A stretch of 64,000 bases of DNA. Origin: Mycolicibacterium sphagni. GTDB taxonomy: Bacteria; Actinomycetota; Actinomycetes; Mycobacteriales; Mycobacteriaceae. The notes under the pieces were generated by a model. That model worked only from the letters and a program-made list of their open reading frames with translations, ran no database searches and was not told where the DNA came from. The position numbers were made by a program, and so were the translations under genes. Within the stretch, counting starts at the first letter, position 1; every line of letters begins with the position of its first letter. Shown piece by piece: positions 15,859-24,370 of the stretch. The stretch lies in assembly GCF_002250655.1 (NCBI RefSeq), contig NZ_NOZR01000029.1:1-64000 (forward strand). Reading direction: 5' to 3'.

Positions 15859-16716
15859 TTAGGGGTAGTTGACCTGTTTGACCGAGCCGTCCGGATTCAG
15901 CTGGATGTAGCCGCTACCGAAGTCGCTGGAGACGTAGACCGAGAGTGACACCGTTCCGGGCGCGGTGATATCCCGGGTCGGCTCGATGATCAGATAGGTG
16001 CTCTTGACGTCGCCGGGCTTCACGTTCAGCGTCTCGGGCGCACCCCGGATGACGCCGACGACGGCCTTGGCGTCGAACTTGGCGAGGTCCACCAGCGTGG
16101 TATCGCTGCCGGCCCCGGATGTGCTCGGGTCGCCCCAGCCGCCGCGATAGGTGTAGCTCAGTTCACGACGGTCATCAGTGGGATCGGGACGGGTCAGCGA
16201 CGCGTAGTCGGGATAGATCACCAGCCGGTAGCCGTTGGTGTCGCCGAACTTCTTCTTCATCTGCTCGAGCAATCCGGTGAGCCCGCCGAGTGACTGCAGC
16301 TGGCGCGGCGGGGTCAGGACCACGGGAGCCACCCCGTCAGGCTTTGCCCCCGGGTCGGAAGTGAAGCTGAGCGGCGAAGGCGTGTTGCCGTAGAGGCCCC
16401 AACCGATGCCGATCCCCAGCACGATCAGCACGGCCATGACGGCGATGCGGATGCCCCAGGTGCCGCCGGCGCCGGGCGCCGCCGGCAGCCGCGGCTTCTT
16501 CAGCGTCGGCAGCTGCACCGGCGCGTTGGCGGTCTGCAGATCCGAAACCAGGGCCCGCAGGTCGCCCAGCGTCGTGGCGTTGGTGGCGCCCTTCACCCGC
16601 TGCTCGTGTTCGGCCATCGAAAGCTGCCCTTCGGACAGTGCGGTGTCCAGGATCTGGCAGATGTCGTTGCGGTCGGAGTCCTTGGCGCGAGTGCTGGCTG
16701 TCTGCGAAGTCGCCAC
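15859..16716 (-). CDS. DUF1707 membrane protein (Rv0048c-like)
   Basis: A 285-residue single-pass membrane protein, positional equivalent of Rv0048c. Residues about 10-65 form a DUF1707 domain (AKDSDRNDICQILDTALSEG, then QLSMAEHEQRV, DLRALVSDLQ), a small helical cytoplasmic module common in actinobacteria. A proline-rich linker and one membrane helix (GIRIAVMAVLIVLGIGIGWGL, about 103-124) follow. The remaining 160 residues lie outside the membrane and show no recognised enzyme motif. GTG 16714-16716 (VATSQT) was chosen because the DUF1707 domain starts soon after and a TACGAT hexamer lies 8 nt upstream. It is divergent from the DUF5318 gene, in a region also feeding the ponA1 operon. A structural or sensing role in the envelope is plausible only. 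Confidence 0.85.
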   Translation of the reverse strand: MATSQTASTRAKDSDRNDICQILDTALSEGQLSMAEHEQRVKGATNATTLGDLRALVSDLQTANAPVQLPTLKKPRLPAAPGAGGTWGIRIAVMAVLIVLGIGIGWGLYGNTPSPLSFTSDPGAKPDGVAPVVLTPPRQLQSLGGLTGLLEQMKKKFGDTNGYRLVIYPDYASLTRPDPTDDRRELSYTYRGGWGDPSTSGAGSDTTLVDLAKFDAKAVVGVIRGAPETLNVKPGDVKSTYLIIEPTRDITAPGTVSLSVYVSSDFGSGYIQLNPDGSVKQVNYP

Positions 16717-16724
16717 GGAGAGTG

Positions 16725-16730
16725 ATCGTA
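16725..16730 (-). promoter_or_regulatory. Possible leaderless -10 element of the DUF1707 gene
   Basis: TACGAT on the minus strand, 8 nt before the GTG start at 16716, with no ribosome binding site. Confidence 0.35.
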
Positions 16731-16816
16731 AGAGTTCGACGGGCAAGAACGCAGACCAGGCGCACAATCCGGCGCCGCAGCGAGTTGGTTGCGTGTCGGT
16801 GTCTAGATCCCCGACG

Positions 16817-16822
16817 TACTCT
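16817..16822 (+). promoter_or_regulatory. Leaderless -10 element of the DUF5318-ponA1 operon
   Basis: TACTCT ends 7 nt before the GTG at 16830. No Shine-Dalgarno sequence. It would drive the run of overlapping genes to the PfpI-like gene. Confidence 0.5.
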
Positions 16823-16829
16823 GGTCAAC

Positions 16830-17264
16830 GTGCGATTGCAGCGACAGGTGGTGGACTACGCCCTTCGGCGACGCTCCCTGCTGGCCGAGGTGTACTCCGG
16901 GCGAACCGGCGTCAGCGAGGTTTGCGATGCCAATCCCTACCTCTTGCGCGCCGCCAAGTTTCACGGCAAGACCAGTTCAGTGATGTGTCCGATCTGCCGC
17001 AAGGAGCCGCTCACGCTGGTGTCCTGGGTGTTCGGCGATCACCTGGGCGCGGTCTCCGGATCGGCGCGCACCGCCGAGGAACTGGTGCTGCTGGCGACGA
17101 AGTTCGACGAGTTTTCGGTACACGTGGTGGAGGTATGCCGCACCTGCGAATGGAATCACTTGGTCAAGTCATATGTGCTCGGAACGCCGCGTCCCACCAA
17201 CGGGACGCGTGGACGCCGGCGCACCTCGACGGCGCGCTCCGGTGCGCGTACGGCCAGTGAATAG
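16830..17264 (+). CDS. DUF5318 protein (Rv0049-like)
   Basis: A 144-residue conserved mycobacterial protein of unknown function, equivalent of Rv0049. It has two CxxC pairs, MCPICRKE in the middle and VCRTCEWN towards the end, which together could bind one zinc ion. A basic C-terminal tail (RGRRRTSTARSGARTASE) follows. No membrane segment. GTG 16830 was chosen because a TACTCT hexamer lies 7 nt before it; the frame remains open upstream but overlaps the divergent gene. The 3' end overlaps the ponA1 start by 8 nt, so it is co-translated with a peptidoglycan synthase. The zinc ribbon-like arrangement suggests a regulatory or nucleic-acid/protein-binding role, but nothing in the sequence proves this. 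Confidence 0.88.
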   Translation: MRLQRQVVDYALRRRSLLAEVYSGRTGVSEVCDANPYLLRAAKFHGKTSSVMCPICRKEPLTLVSWVFGDHLGAVSGSARTAEELVLLATKFDEFSVHVVEVCRTCEWNHLVKSYVLGTPRPTNGTRGRRRTSTARSGARTASE

Positions 17265-19755
17265 CGAAGGGCGTCACGACCGGCCTGCCACGGATGTCCA
17301 CTCGGGATCGGGGGCCGATGATGCGTCCGCTCATTCCGAGCCGCCGACGACGAAGATCCCGACCTCTGGCGACGGAGGCTCGCCCGGGCCGCCTCGCACC
17401 GCGCCCCGCAGGCAGGTACCGCCCGACGACCGGCTGACATCGATCATCGAGCCGGTGCGTGACGACACCACGCCGCTGCTGCGCGACCCGATCGACGTCG
17501 TCAAGGCGGCTTTGGACGGGACCCCGCCGCCGAAGTTCCCGCCGCCTCCGCCGCCGCGTCCGACCGGTGGCGGCCCAGGTGGCCCCCCACCGCCGCCCAC
17601 GCCGACCTTCTCCCAGCAGATCAACTGGAAGTGGGTGCGCCGCTCGCTGTACCTGTGCGTCGTGGTGCTCGTCGTGCTGCCGATCGTCACGTTCGGCATG
17701 GCGTACATGATTGTCAAGGTCCCCCAGCCGGGTGACCTGCGCACCAATCAGGTATCGACGATTCTGGCCAGCGACGGCTCGGAGCTGGCGAAAATCGTTC
17801 CGCCGGAAGGCAACCGAGTCGACGTCAGTATCGACCAGGTGCCGGTGCCGGTGCGCAATGCGGTGATGGCCGCCGAAGACCGTGACTTCTATACCAATCC
17901 GGGGTTTTCGTTCTCTGGCTTCGCCAGGGCACTGAAGAACAATCTTTTCGGTGGCGACCTGCAGGGCGGGTCGACGATCACCCAGCAGTACGTGAAGAAC
18001 GCGCTCGTGGGTGACGCTCGCTCGGGTGTCGGCGGCGTGGTGCGCAAGGCCAAGGAACTCGTCATCTCCACGAAGATGACGAGCGAATGGTCCAAAGACG
18101 AAGTGATGCAGGCGTACCTGAACATCATCTATTTCGGTCGCGGCGCCTACGGCATCTCGGCGGCCTCGAAGGCCTACTTCAACAAACCTGTCGAACAGTT
18201 GACAGTCGCCGAGGGAGCCCTGCTGGCGGCGCTGATCCAGCGGCCATCGACGCTGGATCCGGCGATCGATCCCGACGGCGCGGCCAAGCGCTGGAATTGG
18301 GTCCTAGACGGCATGGTGTCGATGGGTGCGCTGTCCAAAGAGGAACGCGCCCAACAGGTCTTCCCGCCGACGGTGCCGCCCGAACAGGCCCGCGCGGCCA
18401 ACGTCACCACGGGGCCCAACGGTCTGATCGAACGCCAGGTCACCAAGGAAATGCTCGATCTGTTCAACATCGACGAGCAGACCCTGAACACCCAGGGACT
18501 GCAGATCACCACGACGATCGACCCTCAGGCACAGCAGGCCGCCGAGAACGCGGTGACGAAATATCTGGACGGCCAGATGCCGGACATGCGCTCGGCGGTG
18601 GTGTCCATCGACCCGAAAACTGGTGGGGTGAAGGCCTATTACGGCGGAGATGACGCCCAGGGCTTCGACTTCGCGCAGGCCGGCTTGCCCACGGGTTCGT
18701 CGTTCAAGGTGTTCGCGTTGGTGGCCGCGCTGGAACAGGGGATCGGGCTGGGCTATCAGGTCGACAGCTCGCCGGTGACCCTCAACGGCATCACCATCAC
18801 CAACGTCGAGGGCGAGGGTTGCGGGGTCTGCAATATCGCCGAGGCGCTCAAACGATCACTGAACACCTCCTACTACCGGTTGATGCTCAAGCTGAAGAAC
18901 GGTCCGTCCGACGTCGCCGATGCCGCCCACCAAGCGGGGATCGCCGAGAGCTTCCCGGGGGTGGATCACACGCTGTCCGAGGACGGCAAGGGTGGGCCGC
19001 CGAACAACGGTGTTGTGTTGGGCCAGTACCAGACTCGGGTGCTCGACATGGCCTCGGCGTACGCGACGCTGGCCAATTCCGGCATTTACCACAAGCCGCA
19101 CTTCGTGCAGAAGGTCGTCAACTCCCGCGGCGAGGTGCTGTTCGACGCCAGCACGGCCGACAACAGCGGAGAACAACGCATCCCGAAGGCGGTCGCCGAC
19201 AACGTGACCGCGGCCATGCAGCCCATCGCGGGATATTCCAGGGGTCACAACCTGGCCGGCGGACGGCAGTCGGCCGCCAAGACGGGGACCAACCAGCTCG
19301 GTGACACCGGCGCCAATCGCGACGCCTGGATGGTGGGCTACACCCCGTCGCTGTCCACGGCGGTCTGGGTTGGCACCACCGACGGCACGCAGCCGCTGGT
19401 CGACAAGGGCGGCGGCCAGGTCTATGGCTCGGGCATCCCGTCGGATATCTGGAAGTCGACGATGGACGGCGCGCTGAAGGGCACCGACAACGAGTCCTTC
19501 CCCAAGCCGACCGAGATCGGTGGCTACGCCGGTGTGCCGGCCCCGCCTCCGCCTCCGCCCGCCCCGCCGTCCGTGCAAGTGATCCAGCCCAGTATCGAAG
19601 TGGCGCCTGGCATTACGATCCCGCTCGGACCGCCGACGACGATCACAGTGCCCCCAGGTGCGCCGGGTCCGCCGGGGGTCCCCCTACCGGGGGCCCCGGA
19701 TGCGCCCGCACCCGTTGGCGGTGGTGATCCCAACGCGCCGCCTCCGCCGCCATGA
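17257..19755 (+). CDS. ponA1: Class A penicillin-binding protein PonA1
   Basis: An 832-residue bifunctional peptidoglycan synthase. A long proline-rich cytoplasmic N-terminus (17257-17620) leads to one membrane helix near residues 130-152. The GT51 glycosyltransferase domain follows, with AAEDRDFY (catalytic glutamate near 207) and QGGSTITQQYVKNAL. The transpeptidase domain has S481 in SSFK, SLN at 534-536 and KTG at 675-677. The C-terminus is a proline-rich tail with PPPPPPP and APGPPGVPLPGAP runs, typical of mycobacterial PonA1. GTG 17257 overlaps the DUF5318 gene by 8 nt; the stop overlaps the next ATG by 4 nt. It works in polar cell-wall elongation outside the membrane. All catalytic motifs are intact. 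Confidence 0.97.
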   Translation: MNSEGRHDRPATDVHSGSGADDASAHSEPPTTKIPTSGDGGSPGPPRTAPRRQVPPDDRLTSIIEPVRDDTTPLLRDPIDVVKAALDGTPPPKFPPPPPPRPTGGGPGGPPPPPTPTFSQQINWKWVRRSLYLCVVVLVVLPIVTFGMAYMIVKVPQPGDLRTNQVSTILASDGSELAKIVPPEGNRVDVSIDQVPVPVRNAVMAAEDRDFYTNPGFSFSGFARALKNNLFGGDLQGGSTITQQYVKNALVGDARSGVGGVVRKAKELVISTKMTSEWSKDEVMQAYLNIIYFGRGAYGISAASKAYFNKPVEQLTVAEGALLAALIQRPSTLDPAIDPDGAAKRWNWVLDGMVSMGALSKEERAQQVFPPTVPPEQARAANVTTGPNGLIERQVTKEMLDLFNIDEQTLNTQGLQITTTIDPQAQQAAENAVTKYLDGQMPDMRSAVVSIDPKTGGVKAYYGGDDAQGFDFAQAGLPTGSSFKVFALVAALEQGIGLGYQVDSSPVTLNGITITNVEGEGCGVCNIAEALKRSLNTSYYRLMLKLKNGPSDVADAAHQAGIAESFPGVDHTLSEDGKGGPPNNGVVLGQYQTRVLDMASAYATLANSGIYHKPHFVQKVVNSRGEVLFDASTADNSGEQRIPKAVADNVTAAMQPIAGYSRGHNLAGGRQSAAKTGTNQLGDTGANRDAWMVGYTPSLSTAVWVGTTDGTQPLVDKGGGQVYGSGIPSDIWKSTMDGALKGTDNESFPKPTEIGGYAGVPAPPPPPPAPPSVQVIQPSIEVAPGITIPLGPPTTITVPPGAPGPPGVPLPGAPDAPAPVGGGDPNAPPPPP

Positions 19756-21479
19756 TCGACGACAGGGTTGGTGATGACCAACCACAAGATTTTTCGGCCG
19801 ACCGGCTGGCCCATGAGCCGGCCGGCGGCTTCTTAGTGGGGTCCGGCCGCGCGACCGTGTCACCGGCGCCGTTGGCCCTCGACCGGCGCAGCGCCGACGA
19901 CCGTGACATGCCCAGCCGCACCGACACTTTGGGCGCCGCGCTCTCGGAGGTGGTCGGCGGCCCGGTGGGTCGGCACGCGCTGATCGGCCGTACCCGGGTG
20001 TTCACCCCGCTGCGGGTGATGTTCATGATGGCGCTGGTGGTGCTGGCTCTGGGCTGGTCCACCAAGTCGCCGTGCCTGCAGTCTGTCGGCGACGGTCCGC
20101 CCGACCAGCGGGTGGCGAACTGGCAGAACCAGCGCGCCTACTTCGAACTCTGCTACTCCGACACCGTGCCGTTGTACAGCGCGGAGTTGTTGAGCCAAGG
20201 CCGTTTTCCGTATAAGTCGAGCTGGCTCGAGGTGGACTCCAGCGGCCGGCCGCAATTCCAGTACGACGGTAAGGCCGCGGTCCGGTACATGGAGTATCCG
20301 GTGCTGACCGGGGTCTACCAGTACATGTCGATGGCATTGGCCAAGACGTACACCGCGGTGGCCAAGATGGCGTCGCTGCCGGGGGTTGCCGAAGTGGTGT
20401 TGTTCTTCGACGTCGCGGCGTTCGGTCTGGCGCTGGCCTGGTTGACGACGGTGTGGGCGTCGTCGTGGTTGGCCGGCCGGCGGGTGTGGGACGTCGCGCT
20501 GGTGGCGGCATCGCCGGTCCTGGTGTTCCAGGTTTTCACCAATTTCGACGCGCTGGCGACGGCTTTGGCGATCGGCGGGCTGCTGGCCTGGGCCCGGCGC
20601 AGGCCGGTGTTGGCGGGCATTCTGATCGGCCTCGGGGTGGCCGCGAAGTTGTACCCGGCGTTGCTGCTTCTGCCGTTGCTGCTGCTGGCGATCCGCAGCG
20701 ATCGGATGCCCGATGCCGCACGGACGGTGGTGTCCGCGGTGGGTGCCTGGTTCGTGGTGAACCTGCCGGTGATGGTGCTGTATCCGCGCGGCTGGTCGGA
20801 GTTCTTCCGGCTGAACTCCCGCCGTGGCGACGATTTGGACTCGCTCTACAACGTGGTGAAGTCCTTCACGGGTTGGGGCGGCTTCGACACGAATCTCGGG
20901 TTCTGGCAGGCACCGCTGATCCTCAACGCGTTCGTGGCCGTGTTGTTCCTGTTGTGTTGTGCGGCAATCGCCTACATCACGTTCACCGCCCCGCAACGGC
21001 CGCGGGTGACGCAGCTGGCGTTTCTGACGGTGGCGGCTTTCCTGCTGGTGAACAAGGTGTGGAGCCCACAGTTCTCGCTGTGGCTGGTGCCGCTGGCGGT
21101 GTTGGCGTTGCCGCACCGGCGAATCCTGTTGGCGTGGATGACCATTGACATGCTGGTGTGGGTGCCACGGATGTTCTACCTGTACGGCGAAGGGAACAAG
21201 GGCCTGCCGGAGCAGTGGTTCACCGCGACGGTGCTCGTGCGCGATATCGCGGTGATCGGGCTGATGGTGTTGGTGGTGCGTCAGATCTACCGGCCCGACC
21301 TGGACCTGGTGCGTTGGGACGGCCGGGTGGACGATCCGGCCGGGGGAGTGTTCGACGGCGCGCCGGACGCACACCCGACGTGGTTCCCGCGGTGGCTGCG
21401 CCCGCGCGTCACGGCTGACTCCGCGCCCGAAGTGCAAGAGGAGCCGGATGCAAGTCGCGATAGCACTGTTCCCGCGTAA
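19752..21479 (+). CDS. Polytopic membrane protein, GT87-like (Rv0051)
   Basis: A 575-residue integral membrane protein, equivalent of Rv0051. After a charged cytoplasmic N-terminus there are about ten hydrophobic helices beginning at TPLRVMFMMALVVLALGWST. The overall pattern, an acidic/aromatic loop after the first helix (NWQNQRAYFELCYSD) and alternating helices such as PVLAGILIGLGVAAKLYPAL, matches polyprenyl-phosphate-sugar dependent GT-C enzymes of family GT87 (DUF2029). In that family, sugars are transferred on the outer face of the membrane to lipids or polymers. It is translationally coupled to ponA1 by an ATGA overlap, which suggests a cell-envelope role. Its acceptor and sugar are not known. 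The stop lies 32 nt inside the next gene. Confidence 0.85.
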   Translation: MIDDRVGDDQPQDFSADRLAHEPAGGFLVGSGRATVSPAPLALDRRSADDRDMPSRTDTLGAALSEVVGGPVGRHALIGRTRVFTPLRVMFMMALVVLALGWSTKSPCLQSVGDGPPDQRVANWQNQRAYFELCYSDTVPLYSAELLSQGRFPYKSSWLEVDSSGRPQFQYDGKAAVRYMEYPVLTGVYQYMSMALAKTYTAVAKMASLPGVAEVVLFFDVAAFGLALAWLTTVWASSWLAGRRVWDVALVAASPVLVFQVFTNFDALATALAIGGLLAWARRRPVLAGILIGLGVAAKLYPALLLLPLLLLAIRSDRMPDAARTVVSAVGAWFVVNLPVMVLYPRGWSEFFRLNSRRGDDLDSLYNVVKSFTGWGGFDTNLGFWQAPLILNAFVAVLFLLCCAAIAYITFTAPQRPRVTQLAFLTVAAFLLVNKVWSPQFSLWLVPLAVLALPHRRILLAWMTIDMLVWVPRMFYLYGEGNKGLPEQWFTATVLVRDIAVIGLMVLVVRQIYRPDLDLVRWDGRVDDPAGGVFDGAPDAHPTWFPRWLRPRVTADSAPEVQEEPDASRDSTVPA

Positions 21480-22086
21480 CACCGCGCTGGACGCGATCGG
21501 CCCCTACGAGGTGCTGCAGCGGATCCCGTCGATCGACGTCGTGTTCGTCGGGCATCGCCACGGTGAGGTCCGCAGCGACAACGGCATGCTCGGGCTGACC
21601 GTCGACGCCACCTTCGACGAGGTCACCAAGCCCGACGTGCTGGTGTTCCCAGGCGGGATCGGCACCCGCACTCTCGTCGGGGATTCCGACGTCTTGGACT
21701 GGATTCGCGATGTGCACCGCAACACGGTCTTCACCACTTCGGTGTGCACGGGCAGCCTGATGCTGGCCGCGGCGGGCTTGCTGACCGGGCTGACCGCCGC
21801 CACGCACTGGCGCGCCACCGAGTTGCTGGAGTCCTTCGGTGCGCTCTACACCGCGGACCGCGTGGTCGAGCATCTGCCGCAGCGGATCATCACCGCGGCG
21901 GGAGTGTCGAGCGGCATCGACATGGCGTTGCGACTGGTGGAGTTGCTTGTCGGCGCGGAGGCCGCGAAGGCCAGCCAGCTGATGATCGAGTACGACCCGC
22001 AGCCGCCGTTCGATGCCGGCGCGGTCGAGAAGGCGTCGGACGCGACGCTGCAGCTGGCGCTGGAGTACTACGGCCACCGGGCCTGA
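21448..22086 (+). CDS. DJ-1/PfpI family protein (Rv0052-like)
   Basis: A 212-residue class I glutamine-amidotransferase-like protein, equivalent of Rv0052. E21 (AIGPYEVLQ) and the nucleophile elbow cysteine C100 (SVCTGSLML) are the typical catalytic pair of the isonitrile hydratase/PfpI branch; VFPGGIGTR supplies the oxyanion region. ATHWRATELL contains the histidine following the elbow. Cytoplasmic, no signal. It overlaps the preceding membrane protein gene by 32 nt in another frame, so the four genes from 16830 form one transcription unit. The reaction could be isonitrile hydration, glyoxalase-like or deglycase-like activity, or a chaperone function; sequence alone does not decide. Confidence 0.88.
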   Translation: MQVAIALFPRNTALDAIGPYEVLQRIPSIDVVFVGHRHGEVRSDNGMLGLTVDATFDEVTKPDVLVFPGGIGTRTLVGDSDVLDWIRDVHRNTVFTTSVCTGSLMLAAAGLLTGLTAATHWRATELLESFGALYTADRVVEHLPQRIITAAGVSSGIDMALRLVELLVGAEAAKASQLMIEYDPQPPFDAGAVEKASDATLQLALEYYGHRA

Positions 22087-22197
22087 TTTCGCTGATCAGC
22101 CTGCTCTCCGGTAGCCTAGCCAGGTTGCCGACGCAGGCGACCCTTCTGTCACGGATCGACCGTGGCCGTTACGACCATAGGAGGTGATGAGGTTCCC

Positions 22198-22488
22198 ATG
22201 CGTCCATATGAAATCATGGTCATCCTTGACCCCACTCTCGACGAGCGCACCGTAGCTCCGTCTCTGGATACGTTCCTGAACGTCGTCCGCACTGACGGCG
22301 GCACTGTGGACAAAGTCGACATCTGGGGTCGGCGCCGCCTGGCCTACGAGATCGCCAAGCACGCCGAAGGCATTTATGCCGTCGTTGATGTAAAGGCCGA
22401 ACCGGCCACCGTGTCCGAGCTCGACCGTCAGCTCAACCTGAACGAGTCGGTGCTGCGGACCAAGGTGATGCGGACCGACAAGCACTAG
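22198..22488 (+). CDS. rpsF: 30S ribosomal protein S6
   Basis: A 96-residue S6, the same length as M. tuberculosis RpsF (Rv0053). It begins MRPYEIMVILDP and contains the DIWGRRRLAYEIAKHAEGIY segment that contacts S18 and 16S rRNA. S6 and S18 bind as a heterodimer in the platform of the small subunit; the partner S18 gene lies two genes downstream. The start ATG 22198-22200 follows an AGGAGG ribosome binding site (22180-22185). The open frame extends 12 codons upstream but this extension contains the ribosome binding site and is not translated in the family. First gene of rpsF-ssb-rpsR-rplI. A TAGCCT hexamer at 22112-22117 could be the promoter. Confidence 0.97.
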   Translation: MRPYEIMVILDPTLDERTVAPSLDTFLNVVRTDGGTVDKVDIWGRRRLAYEIAKHAEGIYAVVDVKAEPATVSELDRQLNLNESVLRTKVMRTDKH

Positions 22489-22573
22489 TCACGCCAGTGG
22501 ATAAAGCTCGCCGCGCGTCGGAGCTAGTAACTAGGCTCGCGGTGAATCCATCCGCCTATGCCAGGAGGACCTT

Positions 22574-23089
22574 GTGGCCGGTGACACGACCATCACCGTC
22601 GTCGGAAATCTGACCGCCGACCCCGAACTGCGGTTCACCCCGTCCGGTGCAGCCGTCGCCAATTTCACGGTGGCGTCCACACCGCGGACGTTCGACCGCC
22701 AGAGCGGGGAGTGGAAGGACGGCGAAGCGCTGTTCTTGCGCTGCAACATCTGGCGTGAGGCGGCCGAGAACGTGGCCGAGAGCCTGACCCGGGGGTCGCG
22801 TGTCATCGTGACCGGCCGGCTCAAGCAGCGGTCCTTCGAAACCCGTGAGGGCGAGAAGCGCACCGTCATGGAGGTCGAGGTCGACGAGATCGGCCCGTCG
22901 TTGCGTTACGCCACCGCCAAGGTCAATAAGGCCTCGCGCAGTGGTGGCGGGGGCGGCGGTGGCTTCGGCGGAGGCAGTGGCGGTGGCGGTGGCTCCCGTC
23001 CGGCGGCCAGCGAGCCTGCTGACGATCCTTGGGGCAGCGCCCCGGCGTCGGGCTCGTTCGCCGGTGGCGACGACGAACCGCCCTTCTGA
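22574..23089 (+). CDS. ssb: Single-stranded DNA-binding protein
   Basis: A 171-residue SSB, equivalent of Rv0054. It binds single-stranded DNA as a tetramer during replication, repair and recombination. The OB fold occupies about residues 1-115 (TITVVGNLTADPELRFT, LFLRCNIWREAAENV, VIVTGRLKQRSFET). A glycine-rich disordered linker follows, and the chain ends in the acidic tip DDEPPF that recruits partner proteins. It starts with GTG 22574 after a strong CCAGGAGG ribosome binding site. It lies between rpsF and rpsR, the conserved bacterial arrangement that ties SSB supply to ribosome synthesis. Confidence 0.98.
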   Translation: MAGDTTITVVGNLTADPELRFTPSGAAVANFTVASTPRTFDRQSGEWKDGEALFLRCNIWREAAENVAESLTRGSRVIVTGRLKQRSFETREGEKRTVMEVEVDEIGPSLRYATAKVNKASRSGGGGGGGFGGGSGGGGGSRPAASEPADDPWGSAPASGSFAGGDDEPPF

Positions 23090-23154
23090 CACACCCAACG
23101 AAAACCTTTGCGCGCCACAGGCGCGCTACTGCGAAGAACGAAAGAGATTGACCC

Positions 23155-23409
23155 ATGGCCAAGTCCAATAAGCGGCGTCCGGCACCGGAAAAGCCGGTCA
23201 AGACCCGCAAGTGTGTGTTCTGCTCCAAGAAGGGGCAGGACATCGATTACAAGGACACGCAGCTGCTGCGTACCTACATCAGTGAGCGCGGCAAGATCCG
23301 TGCCCGTCGGGTGACCGGCAACTGCGTGCAGCACCAGCGCGACATCGCGATTGCCGTCAAGAACGCGCGTGAGGTTGCTCTGCTGCCGTTCACGTCGGCG
23401 GCACGGTAG
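23155..23409 (+). CDS. rpsR: 30S ribosomal protein S18, zinc-type
   Basis: An 84-residue S18, equivalent of RpsR1 (Rv0055). It carries C20-x2-C23 and C57-x2-H60, the zinc-binding (C+) form. Mycobacteria also encode a cysteine-free paralogue elsewhere that replaces it when zinc is scarce, so this copy is the zinc-replete version. The conserved RRVTGNCVQHQRDIAIAVKNAR block contacts S6 and rRNA. Start ATG 23155 after GAAAGAG. Third gene of the rpsF operon, 65 nt after ssb and 17 nt before rplI. Confidence 0.97.
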   Translation: MAKSNKRRPAPEKPVKTRKCVFCSKKGQDIDYKDTQLLRTYISERGKIRARRVTGNCVQHQRDIAIAVKNAREVALLPFTSAAR

Positions 23410-23426
23410 AGAACGGAAGTATCGAC

Positions 23427-23885
23427 ATGAAGCTGATCCTGACCGCTGAGGTCGACCATCTCGGCGAAGCCGGGGACACCGTCGAGGTGAAGGACGGGTA
23501 CGGCCGCAACTACCTGCTGCCGCGCGGCCTGGCCATCGTGGCGTCGCGTGGTGCGCAGAAGCAGGCCGACGAGATCCGTCGCGCCCGCGAGACCAAGACC
23601 GTGCGCGACCGTGAGCACGCCGACGAGATCAAGGCCGCGATCGCGGCGCTGGGCTCGGTCCAGCTGCCGGTGAAGGCTGCCGGGGACTCAGGCAAGCTGT
23701 TCGGCTCGGTGACCGCCAACGACATCGTCGTGGCGATCAAGAAGGCCGGCGGCCCCAACTTGGACAAGCGCACCGTGCAGTTGCCCAAGGCACACATCAA
23801 GGCGACGGGCCCGCACACCGTCGGCGTGCGTTTGCACCCCGAGGTGAACGTCGACCTGACCGTCGACGTCGTCGCGCAGAGTTAG
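23427..23885 (+). CDS. rplI: 50S ribosomal protein L9
   Basis: A 152-residue L9, equivalent of Rv0056. The N-terminal rRNA-binding domain (MKLILTAEVDHLGEAGD, VEVKDGYGRNYLLPRGLA) is joined by a charged connecting helix (RARETKTVRDREHADEIKAA) to the C-terminal domain. L9 sits near the L1 stalk and limits frameshifting. It is the last gene of rpsF-ssb-rpsR-rplI; a potential hairpin follows the stop. In M. tuberculosis a small gene (Rv0057) lies next, but here no coding frame of convincing character occupies the 485 bp before dnaB. Confidence 0.97.
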   Translation: MKLILTAEVDHLGEAGDTVEVKDGYGRNYLLPRGLAIVASRGAQKQADEIRRARETKTVRDREHADEIKAAIAALGSVQLPVKAAGDSGKLFGSVTANDIVVAIKKAGGPNLDKRTVQLPKAHIKATGPHTVGVRLHPEVNVDLTVDVVAQS

Positions 23886-24370
23886 CCGTAAGCGTCAATT
23901 CCCTCCGGTGGCGGCCCTTCGAGGTCGCTCCCGGGGAATTGCTGTGTTTCTGGCGAACACATTTTGGGCGCCGCGCCTCAGCTAATCTAACCGGCCGTTA
24001 ACCTCGCGCATAAGCTCCGGCAATACAACACGCCCGAGACCGCAACCGGGGCCGACACGCCGATGAACTTGCCATCCACAACGCACAGGTCGGGTTACTC
24101 TGCCCTCAGCTGGGCAAATGGCACGAAAATAACCCGTAATCCACAGGTTCTCCCCAACCCCTCAACACCACTTTCCGCAGCTATCCACAAACCACTAACA
24201 GGTTGATGAACAGGCGCGGTTTGCGGCGGCTCCAGCAACGTCTACCGTGAGCCGTCGGCGGTTGGCATCATCACCGTCGCGACGAGCACTTGTCGGGGGT
24301 GTGGGGTAGACCTCCGGTTATGCATCGAACTGGCGTTCGACAGGCTTTAGACGGAGGTGGGGATAGCCCG
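23886..24370. other. Intergenic region between rplI and dnaB with DnaA-box-like sites
   Basis: No convincing gene. It holds the rplI hairpin (23896-23941), then an AT-richer stretch with three ATCCACA-type nonamers in the same orientation: CATCCACA (24073-24080), TAATCCACA (24137-24145) and CTATCCACA (24181-24189). They resemble the bacterial DnaA box TTATCCACA with one or two mismatches. The dnaB ribosome binding site GGAGG lies at about 24353-24357. Confidence 0.55.
23896..23941 (+). terminator. Candidate hairpin terminator after rplI
   Basis: CAATTCCC (23896-23903) and GGGAATTG (23934-23941) form a perfect 8-bp stem enclosing a GC-rich 30-nt loop that can fold further. It begins 10 nt after the rplI stop. 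There is only a weak T-run afterwards, as is common in mycobacteria. Confidence 0.4.

Noticed and set aside
19535..19755. Proline-rich tail of PonA1 as a repeat or frameshift artefact
   Set aside because: Proline-rich tails are normal in mycobacterial PonA1 and the frame ends with the standard ATGA overlap.
19860..21482. A 540-codon minus-strand frame opposite the GT87-like gene
   Set aside because: Same GC-skew artefact; composition is Arg/His/Gln-rich and lacks motifs, whereas the plus strand is membrane-protein-like and syntenic.
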